Shown here: piece after piece, positions 30,976-36,872 of the stretch | Numbering within the stretch: position 1 is the first letter of the stretch | Layout of the letters: each line of letters starts with the position of its first letter | Assembly (NCBI GenBank): GCA_046545575.1 | Contig: JBKGZM010000016.1 | Coordinates: 1-36,872 of the forward strand | Source: JAGXOF01 sp046545575 | GTDB taxonomy: Bacteria > Chloroflexota > Dehalococcoidia > SZUA-161 > SpSt-899 | Direction: 5' to 3' | Length of the DNA: 36,872 bases | Translations under genes and position numbers: made by a program | The notes under the pieces: generated by a model | What the model was told of the DNA's origin: nothing | Databases searched by the model: none | The model's input: only the letters and a program-made list of their open reading frames with translations

Positions 30976-32541
30976 CTAGCACCGCATTCCCCTCTTCTTT
31001 ACCCCCAGGTTTCCTGCTTCGATCTTATACGCCATCTCTACCCACTCACACAAAAGGGGCCTCGTCTCTCTGGGGTCGATAATATCCTCGATACCAAAAG
31101 CTTCGGCTGTTCGGAAGGGCGATGAAATTGCGCTGTAGGTGTCCTGGAGCTCCTTGAGTCGGGCCTCAGGGTCTTCAGCTGACTCTATTTCATCATGGTG
31201 GGCCGCATAGACCCCGCCTTCTGCAGGGATGTTTCCCCAAACCGCGGAAGGCCATGCATAACGCCAGCTCAACCGTATGCCGCTCTTCTGTGCTCCTCCG
31301 GCAACACCGAAGCACTTGCGCACGTAGATCACCGCTAAAGGAATCGTTGCCTGGACGATGGCAAAACTTGCCCTGACGCCCTTGCGTATCGTTCCCATCT
31401 GTTCGCTCTGCTTCCCGATGGTAAAGCCCGGCTGATCCGAGAGGTTCACGATCGGCAAATGAAAGGTGTCGCACATGTCAATAAAGCGCTGGAACTTCTC
31501 GGCGACGTCATAGTTGAAAGAGCCTCCCAGGAACCTGGGATCGTTTGCCAGAACCCCAACCGGATAGCCGTTTAGCCTTGCAAGTGCCGTGATCTGGGCC
31601 CTCCCCTGATACTCGCCGATCTCGAAGATGGAATCGCGGTCGAATACCAGATTCATAATCCTTCGCATGTCATAAGGTTTCTTCCTGTCTCGTGGTATTA
31701 TGTTGAGTAGCTCTTCTTCTGTGCGCCACGGGTCATCTGAGTCGGCATATTGTCTGACGGGCATTTCCCAGACATTGGGCGGCATGTAGGAAAGAAACCG
31801 CCTGGCTTGAGCGAGGGCATCCTGTTCATCTTCCGCCTCGTTGTCGACCACCCCGGTAAGCCGGGCATGGAGCCTGTGCCCGCCAAGTTCTTCCTTTGAG
31901 ACCTCTTCCCCGGTTGCCCACTTAACCAGCGGAGGCCCGCCGACGAATACATGAGCTTGCTCTTTGACCATCACGGAGAAGTGGCTCTGGACCATATACA
32001 TGGCCCCGATGCCAGCGACAGAGCCAAATCCAAGCGAGACCACCGGAACCTCGGAGAGTACCTCGACCCTGTTCTGGGCACACTCGTCCCCTGAACTGGG
32101 GAGTTCAGTATATCCGATCTCAAGAATCTCTCTTATGGAACCTCCTGCCCCTTCAAGCAGCCGTATCATGGGGAGCTGGAATGAGCGTGCCATCTTTATG
32201 AAGTACGCACCCTTCTCTTTGTACATCCTGCCGACCGAGGCCCCTTTGATTGTGAAATCGTCACCGTGGATGGCCACCCGCTTCCCGTCTATCTTTCCGA
32301 TCCCCATTACAAAAGGACATGGGGTCAGGTCCTTTAGTTTGTTCATGTCCTCTTCATCGTAGGTGGGAACTCCGGCAAGCACTCCCCGCTCATTGAATGT
32401 TCCCGAATCGCACAGCAGGTCAATCCGCTCCCTCACCGTCATCCTTCCACTGGCGTGCTGTTTAGAGGTATTCTCCTCCCCTCCCATCTGATAGGCAATC
32501 TGCCTTCTTCTCTTCAGTTCCTCTACTTCGTCTTTCCACAT
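30976..32541 (-). CDS. Acyl-CoA carboxylase carboxyltransferase (propionyl-CoA carboxylase beta / MmdA type)
   Basis: Carboxyltransferase subunit that moves CO2 between biotin and propionyl- or acetyl-CoA, or in the reverse direction in methylmalonyl-CoA decarboxylase. 521 aa with both crotonase-like halves: an N-terminal KQHASGRMTVRERIDLLCD and RLLEGAGGSIRE, and a C-terminal GVLANDPRFLGGSFNYDVAEKFQRFIDMCDTFHLPIVNLSDQPGFTIGKQSE. MWGNIPAEGGV-like motifs follow. AAGGAGAT precedes the ATG. No biotin carboxylase or biotin-carrier gene is adjacent, so those subunits must be elsewhere. The two downstream genes act on acyl-CoA, indicating a short-chain acyl-CoA pathway. Confidence 0.92.
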   Translation of the reverse strand: MWKDEVEELKRRRQIAYQMGGEENTSKQHASGRMTVRERIDLLCDSGTFNERGVLAGVPTYDEEDMNKLKDLTPCPFVMGIGKIDGKRVAIHGDDFTIKGASVGRMYKEKGAYFIKMARSFQLPMIRLLEGAGGSIREILEIGYTELPSSGDECAQNRVEVLSEVPVVSLGFGSVAGIGAMYMVQSHFSVMVKEQAHVFVGGPPLVKWATGEEVSKEELGGHRLHARLTGVVDNEAEDEQDALAQARRFLSYMPPNVWEMPVRQYADSDDPWRTEEELLNIIPRDRKKPYDMRRIMNLVFDRDSIFEIGEYQGRAQITALARLNGYPVGVLANDPRFLGGSFNYDVAEKFQRFIDMCDTFHLPIVNLSDQPGFTIGKQSEQMGTIRKGVRASFAIVQATIPLAVIYVRKCFGVAGGAQKSGIRLSWRYAWPSAVWGNIPAEGGVYAAHHDEIESAEDPEARLKELQDTYSAISSPFRTAEAFGIEDIIDPRETRPLLCEWVEMAYKIEAGNLGVKKRGMRC

Positions 32542-32883
32542 ATGTGTATCTCCTTGAAACCTTGACCTGTGAGGCGCTTGCTTTTATGGTGTAGAAACAT
32601 CGCAAGGATATCGCAGGGATCGTGTATGCAGATAAAAACTCGTCAATTTATCCTATCCTTTGCCCCGGCTTACCGGTGTGGTGGATGTGGGGCGGGTCGC
32701 CGATTTCAATTCCCAGCGGCAGGCGGGCATATTCTATCACTTGTGAGACAGGAGAACAAGGTAAGCGGGGTTTGAAAGATTTCTACATTTTTTCAGATGG
32801 GAGTGAAGCTCACAGCGGTTAGTATTGCGTGCACTGGTCCAGTCTGATATATTGGCCTTTGCTGAAGAGGCGAAGATATACTG
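32542..32883. other. 342-nt divergent intergenic region, no gene recognised
   Basis: Lies between the carboxyltransferase gene (-) and an unknown gene (+). Only the ribosome site of the carboxyltransferase is clear. A TTGACG on the minus strand (32642-32647) has no convincing -10 partner. No hairpin, repeat or RNA gene was recognised. Confidence 0.4.
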
Positions 32884-33351
32884 ATGGAAGAAATTGTCGG
32901 ATCCCTTGTTGGAGTCACCGGTCACACTTTCGATGTAGTATATGACCTGTTCTTCACTACAGAAAGGTTAATAGCTGTCAGCATTCGGCATCCGTTGGAC
33001 AAGCCTCAACAACTCGGATCAGTGTGGCAAACTTTCCTTGTTGGCGGCAAATGGGAACAGCGGAATGAGAAGATTGAGAGGGAGAGAGTCGCTCAAGAAA
33101 GACGCTGCACGTTACAAAGCATGAGTCCGGATGAATTGATCGATGCTCATCCCAGGAACTTCGGGATCAGCTATAGCGAAATCACCTCGGTTGAGGTAAG
33201 GCGCCGGCTTTTTCAATCGCGGTTAGAGTTCTGTGTCTCCGAGCCCTTAACTACAGAGCAAACAATCCGGTTCAACCTTTCCAGGAACCAGATTCCCGAA
33301 GCCCGTCGCATTGTGGACCAGGTGTTACCTTCGAAGATAAAAGGGAAATAA
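32884..33351 (+). CDS. Hypothetical protein, possible PH-like domain
   Basis: 155 aa soluble protein not recognised with confidence. It starts VGSLVGVTGHTFDVVYDLFFTTERLIAVSIRHP. This alternation of strands with FFTTERLIAV is reminiscent of bacterial PH-like or GRAM-like domains, and SYSEITSVEVRRRLFQSRLEF continues that pattern. A charged helical segment (NEKIERERVAQERR) divides the two halves. The ribosome site is weak (GAGG about 13 bases upstream). It is isolated between divergent and convergent neighbours. The fold suggestion is inference only. Confidence 0.6.
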   Translation: MEEIVGSLVGVTGHTFDVVYDLFFTTERLIAVSIRHPLDKPQQLGSVWQTFLVGGKWEQRNEKIERERVAQERRCTLQSMSPDELIDAHPRNFGISYSEITSVEVRRRLFQSRLEFCVSEPLTTEQTIRFNLSRNQIPEARRIVDQVLPSKIKGK

Positions 33352-33380
33352 CTGTTCGTATTGGGTATACTGACGGCAAC

Positions 33381-34136
33381 CTAAAGGTCGCTGTACCTGA
33401 GCCGATGCTGGGCGAAGTATACACATAGTAGAATAATGATTACTGTGATAGCCAGCGCCCACCAGTTACTTTCATCGCTGCCCATAAGGAGGTTGTTTCC
33501 CCAGCTTGCTAGTTTTCCCGGCATATAGTCACCGAAGCGCGGTATAGCGGAAAGTCCTCCCTGAGCCACCAGAAGCGCCAGTGAAACGCCGCCGGCAGCC
33601 AGCGAATTGCGGAAGAAGCTGGAGAAAAGCATGGTTACGGAAAGGCAAAAAATGAGGAATAGCCCAAGCAGCAGGTTCAGGCCGATAAAAGCTATAATAT
33701 CGGCAGGTTCGATTAGCCAGACCGTGTAAGCGTAGCAGAATGCCGAAGCAGCTATCATCGAGGCCAGGAAGGTCAGGCTCATGGCTATGAGTTTGCCAGA
33801 GACAAAAGCCAGGCGGCTTACCGGTTTGCTCAACGTCATCATTGCCGTCCCCTGCCGTAACTCGCTGGCAATACAGCCCATGGCTATCAGCACAGCCACC
33901 AGCACTCCTACCTGACTTATGGTTCCGGAGTATTCGGTCAGGGACTGGACAGCGGTCGGTGGCGGTATGTTTATTTCCATCTGCTCTCCGGCAAGTTCGA
34001 GTATCTGGGGCAGATATTTAAGCATCAGAGGCGTGCTGAGACCGAAGAATAGGAAGATACCGGCGACGATTACCAGCCGATAGGTCCTGAGTTGTTCTTT
34101 AAGCTCTTTTATGAGCAGAGGCCCCAGGCCCTTCAT
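33381..34136 (-). CDS. ABC-2 type transporter permease
   Basis: 251 aa membrane protein with six predicted helices and the ABC-2 pattern: a cytoplasmic N-terminus (LLIKELKEQLRTYRL) before helix 1, a long external loop with TAVQSLTEYSG, and then ELRQGTAMMTLSKPVSRLAFVSGKLIAM, the typical segment between helices 2 and 3. Its start overlaps the ATPase stop by four bases (ATGA), so the two are coupled and form an exporter. The cargo is unknown; antibiotic, lipid or ion export are all possible. Confidence 0.92.
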   Translation of the reverse strand: MKGLGPLLIKELKEQLRTYRLVIVAGIFLFFGLSTPLMLKYLPQILELAGEQMEINIPPPTAVQSLTEYSGTISQVGVLVAVLIAMGCIASELRQGTAMMTLSKPVSRLAFVSGKLIAMSLTFLASMIAASAFCYAYTVWLIEPADIIAFIGLNLLLGLFLIFCLSVTMLFSSFFRNSLAAGGVSLALLVAQGGLSAIPRFGDYMPGKLASWGNNLLMGSDESNWWALAITVIIILLCVYFAQHRLRYSDL

Positions 34137-35074
34137 GACTCCTCCCCGCTCCTCACGATTTCCACGAAGATATCCTCGATGCTGGGCGAGGTTAGCTCGT
34201 AGCGGGTTAGGGTAAGGCCGCTTTCTGCTATGAGCCTGAGGAGTTCTTTGTGGGCACGGTCGATATCGAGAGCACGGACCCGCAGCACGGGCGTTCCGTT
34301 CTCGACCACCATTTCAGGTTCAGCAAGCCACTCTATATGCCGCAGTTCCTGTGCGAAAGCCCCGGCATCTTCCATGAATTCCATTTCAAAAACAGAGCGG
34401 GTATATTTCCTTTTCAGTTCCCCTACCGTTGCCACTGTCTGCAGCCTGCCTCCGTTCACGATACCTACCATATCGCACACGCGTTCCACGTCGGATAATA
34501 TATGGGTGGACATAAAAATAGCTGCGGTTTCCCGCAGGTTGAGTATAAGCTCCAGTACCTCGCGCCTGCCGATGGGGTCGAGGGCGGAGGTCGGCTCATC
34601 CATGAAGAGCACACTTGGGCGATTGACCAGCGCCTGGGCATTGCCCAGGCGCTGGCGCATTCCGCGGGAATAACCCCCAATACGGCGGTCGATCGCGTTT
34701 TTCAGGTCTACCAGCTTCAGCAGTTCGTCGGTCTGTGTCTTGATATCGCTCCGGGGCATCCCGTGCAATTCACCGACATAGTGCAGGAACTCGCGTCCTC
34801 GCATCCAGCTATAGAAGGCGGGTACGTCGGGGAGCAGGCCCGTCCTGGCCTGCAGGGCAAGGCTGTTTTTGCCGACCTCCTCTCCGGCCACCCATGCTCT
34901 ACCGGATGTGGGTTGGGAGAAGCCGGTGAGCGGCTTTACCGTTGTCGTCTTCCCGGCGCCGTTGGGTCCGAGGAAACCGAAAACCACATTGTCCGGCACT
35001 TCCAGGTCCAGGTTGTCCAGGGCGGTAATGTTGCCATAACGCTTGGTAAGCCCTTCAGTCTTAATCGCTGTCAA
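34133..35074 (-). CDS. ABC transporter ATP-binding protein
   Basis: 313 aa ATPase partner of the ABC-2 permease. Walker A is GPNGAGKTT (36-44), the signature reads YSRGMRQRLG (135-144), Walker B is VLFMDE (155-160), followed by the D-loop SALD and H-loop STHILSDVERVCD. The Q-loop position reads LLPDVPAFY, with Asp where Gln or Glu is usual. About 90 C-terminal residues form the extra domain common in this exporter class. It overlaps the preceding small membrane-protein gene by 14 bases, so three genes are probably one transcript. Confidence 0.95.
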   Translation of the reverse strand: MTAIKTEGLTKRYGNITALDNLDLEVPDNVVFGFLGPNGAGKTTTVKPLTGFSQPTSGRAWVAGEEVGKNSLALQARTGLLPDVPAFYSWMRGREFLHYVGELHGMPRSDIKTQTDELLKLVDLKNAIDRRIGGYSRGMRQRLGNAQALVNRPSVLFMDEPTSALDPIGRREVLELILNLRETAAIFMSTHILSDVERVCDMVGIVNGGRLQTVATVGELKRKYTRSVFEMEFMEDAGAFAQELRHIEWLAEPEMVVENGTPVLRVRALDIDRAHKELLRLIAESGLTLTRYELTSPSIEDIFVEIVRSGEES

Positions 35075-35288
35075 TGGGCTTCTCCTTGCGTCCGAATATC
35101 AGGTAAACGATGGGGCCGATAAGGTTGATAAAGATAATGACAAGAGCCCAGATAAGTTTGTTTCCTCCGGCGACATAATCTCGTCGAAGAAGGTTGACAA
35201 GAGCAATGACCATCAGGGCAAGTTCCACAATGATGATCGGAACTATAAAAGGAAGTGCATCAACAATAGGTTTTAATCCCTCTTCCAT
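35061..35288 (-). CDS. Small membrane protein with PLDc_N-like domain
   Basis: 75 aa protein with two membrane helices: IVPIIIVELALMVIALVNLLRR, a short loop (DYVAGGNK), and LIWALVIIFINLIGPIVYLIFGRKE. This matches the cardiolipin-synthase N-terminal (PLDc_N) domain, often found alone beside ABC-2 transporters in Gram-positives and Chloroflexota. An ATG with GAGGGA upstream is chosen; an open frame runs 85 codons further but into the IS boundary. First gene of the exporter operon. Confidence 0.85.
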   Translation of the reverse strand: MEEGLKPIVDALPFIVPIIIVELALMVIALVNLLRRDYVAGGNKLIWALVIIFINLIGPIVYLIFGRKEKPIDSD

Positions 35289-35459
35289 GAATGATTCCCT
35301 CAACTTTTTGTGAGATTTTGTAATTATTATCATTGCTGTCCAAGATATTTTCAGAATCGGGTTTTGGATGAGTTTTTCCTGTTTGAGAAATAGCTCGGTG
35401 TAGGATTTTCGTTTTCCACCCCCCTCTTTCAAAGTGTTGATGAACAAAAACAAGAGATG

Positions 35460-36739
35460 CTGTCTAAAATACCATCTTGAGTTGTGGGTCTGGCGTTTCC
35501 GGTGGAATTTCGAAGGGATCATTAAGCCAACTCCAGAGGTCACGGTAGGAAAAGAGGTTCAGTCGAAGCAGGGCCACCAGGCGGCAAAGGGGCAAGTTAC
35601 ATTGAGAGCGAAACTGAAGGTACTTGAGAATAAGCACGGCAATCAATGCTGTCCAAACCTGAGTTTTGAGGGCATTGGAACTGGTGCCGACAAACGTCTT
35701 GATCTTGAGATGCTGCTTGAGCACCTTGAAGAAGAGTTCGATCTCCCAGCGGTCTCGATAGATATTGCCAGCGGTGGTAGCTCCAAAGCGAAAGTGGTTG
35801 GTGAGAAGCTCGATCTCCCTCTGGTTTTCGTTATCCCAGACCACTACCCGGCGCAACAGCCACGGGTATTTCAACCGGGTATTGGGTCCGGTGAAGCGAA
35901 TAATCTGGTCGGCAAGGACATTAGATCGTTCTGGCAAGGGGCGGCTCTGTACGACTTCATAAACCGCGTTGCTTTTCATCCGGGTAACGAAGAAAACGCC
36001 AGCGCTATTCCATTAAGCGAAAAGGTCGGAATCATAGTAGCCGCGATCGACAGCGACGATGCTGCCATAGGGAAGCCTGAAATGGCGGGCGATGGTGACG
36101 TCAGCGGCTTTGCCATCAGTGATGACGGCGAAGTCAGGGAGATACCCATCATGGTCCAGAAGGAGATGGAGCTTAACGGCGCCTTTGGTTTGGCGGAATT
36201 TAGCCCAGGGAAAGAGGCTGAGACAAAGGTCGATAGTGGTGGAATCAAGGCTGAGCAGCTTATTCTTGAAACGGAATTTCTTTTTCTTTCCAGGGCTTTG
36301 GCCGCCAAACAGGTCACGCAGATGAAAGAAGACATCCTGATAAAGCTGCCAGGGGCGGTCCGCCTATGGCGGATTGGCGTAGGAAAGCGTACTCCTGGCA
36401 GGAGCAGTGTGCAATCCCAGATGACTGAGCTTGCCACAGGTAATGGCAAGGCCGTCACTGATCTCCCGCAGGCTCTTGCATTGGGCCAGCTGGCAAAACA
36501 GCATGGAGACATATTGGTCCCAGGAGGAAAATCCCTTGGCATGGCGTTGTGCACTGCATTTATGAACCAACCTCATAAAAGAGAGCCGAGGTATGTCTGG
36601 AGAACCTGACCGAACAAACTTGTGGTAAAATTCATGATAGAGACTCCTTTGAAGTATTTGGTGGGTGTGGCATGCTTTCACCATACTACCTCGGGGAGCC
36701 TCTTCTCAACTAGTCAGACCAAAAACCTATTTTGGACAA
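35460..36739. mobile_element. IS4-family insertion sequence, decayed
   Basis: About 1.28 kb bounded by imperfect inverted repeats: TGTCTAAAATA (35461-35471) on the left and TATTTTGGACA (36728-36738) on the right, matching at 10 of 11 positions. The transposase stop (TAG) falls inside the left repeat. No clear target-site duplication was found, so the ends are approximate. A second similar sequence, TGTCCAAGATA (35337-35347), lies 120 nt further left and could be an alternative or older end. Confidence 0.7.
35464..36635 (-). pseudogene. IS4-family (DDE) transposase pseudogene
   Basis: Remains of one transposase gene read on the minus strand from ATG 36635 (AAAGGAG eight bases upstream). The first segment reads MNFTTSLFGQVLQ; a one-base frameshift near 36595 then leads into PRLSFMRLVHKCSAQRHAKGFSSWDQYVSMLFCQLAQ. 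After that the frame is continuous to 35464 except for two nonsense codons, TAG (36364-36366) and TAA (36013-36015). All three catalytic acids are still recognisable: LSLDSTTID, VAVDRGYYD and RWEIELFFKVLK. The element is therefore immobile by itself. The three separate open frames seen here are fragments of this one gene or shadows of it. Confidence 0.88.
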
Positions 36740-36741
36740 GA

Positions 36742-36872
36742 ATGGGGCAAAATAGGAAGTACGTGATCGGTAAGATGTGGCCTGAAAGGGGGACCAAGAA
36801 GCCTCGAGTCAGAGGCGAGAGATATGATGGTGAGGTTAAAGCAGTGCTGGCCGAGGTATGGGAGATCTTTGA
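36742..36872 (+). pseudogene. N-terminal fragment of an integrase-type transposase, cut by the window edge
   Basis: An open frame runs off the right end and reads MGQNRKYVIGKMWPERGTK, then KPRVRGERYDGEVKAVLAEVWEIF. This resembles the start of DDE integrase-type transposases, which have a G-[YH]-N-R-K-Y-[AV]-I block followed by a basic linker and Y-x-x-EV-x-x-L-x-x-x-WE. The frame stays open leftwards through the IS4 right end (LFWTR before the Met), and the usual 30-50 N-terminal residues before GYNRKY are missing, so the IS4 element may have inserted into this gene. Whether the gene is intact to the right cannot be seen. Confidence 0.6.

Noticed and set aside
35976..36554. Minus-strand 192-codon frame inside the IS
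   Set aside because: It is in a different register from the transposase motifs, which continue in the other frame across this stretch apart from the two nonsense codons.
35434..36609. Plus-strand open frame of 391 codons across the IS element
   Set aside because: It is antisense to the transposase over its whole length. The minus-strand frames carry clear DDE transposase motifs, while this product resembles nothing.
1..36872. CRISPR array, rRNA genes, prophage or toxin-antitoxin module
   Set aside because: Looked for regularly spaced repeats, rRNA-like sequence and phage structural genes; none was seen in this window.

Overview
The window reads as a stretch of bacterial chromosome, most likely from a Chloroflexota member of the Dehalococcoidia type. 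This placement is an inference. It rests on the mix of a bacterial ribosomal/tuf cluster and a sigma-70 primary factor with a NrpR-type nitrogen regulator (best known from methanogens, also present in Dehalococcoidia), an archaeal-type MetRS without C-terminal domain, a PAC2 protein, an ADP-forming acyl-CoA synthetase subunit, and fatty-acid/CoA genes. No 16S rRNA is present to settle it. About 45 genes, three tRNAs and one decayed insertion sequence can be supported.

Layout. (1) 62-4945 (+): TRAP transporter (DctP, DctQ, DctM), a small cupin and an MmgE/PrpD dehydratase-like protein, probably uptake and catabolism of an organic acid. (2) 5067-7358 (-): rplU, rpmA, rpmE and a COG2509-type FAD oxidoreductase; rplU appears to start at an ATT codon. 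(3) 7499-10911 (-): nrpR, hisF and a glutamate-synthase-like FMN protein, an apparent nitrogen-regulated operon. Its promoter carries a GGAA-N6-TTCC site matching the archaeal NrpR operator. (4) 11054-11938 (+): PAC2 protein, separated by a long bidirectional terminator from the primary sigma factor gene (12021-13538, -). (5) 13907-19770 (+): metG, polyprenyl synthase, a lipoprotein with a protease-like motif, dinB, and a coiled-coil lipoprotein with a transglutaminase-like domain. (6) 19862-23838 (+): split UxaA-type dehydratase, dnaN, an ATP-grasp acyl-CoA synthetase subunit, rpsP-khpA. (7) 24031-28786 (-): tRNA-Thr(TGT), tRNA-Tyr, tRNA-Thr(GGT), tuf, rpmG, secE, nusG, rplK, rplA, L10 leader, rplJ, rplL. 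This order matches the classical E. coli thrU-tyrU-(glyT)-thrT-tufB-secE-nusG-rplKAJL arrangement without the Gly tRNA and without rpoBC after rplL. (8) 28978-32541 (-): small membrane protein, then enoyl-CoA hydratase, 3-hydroxyacyl-CoA dehydrogenase and acyl-CoA carboxyltransferase. (9) 32884-35288: an unknown protein (+), then an ABC-2 exporter with a small PLDc_N-like membrane protein (-). (10) 35460-36872: a decayed IS4-family element (one frameshift, two nonsense codons) abutting the start of a second, unrelated transposase cut by the window edge.

The strongest candidate for something little described is the nrpR-hisF-glutamate synthase-like operon with its own archaeal-style operator placed over the predicted transcription start. 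Other points worth checking are the ATT start of rplU, a four-cysteine insertion in EF-Tu, and a lipoprotein whose zincin-like motif reads EEWVH where HExxH is expected.
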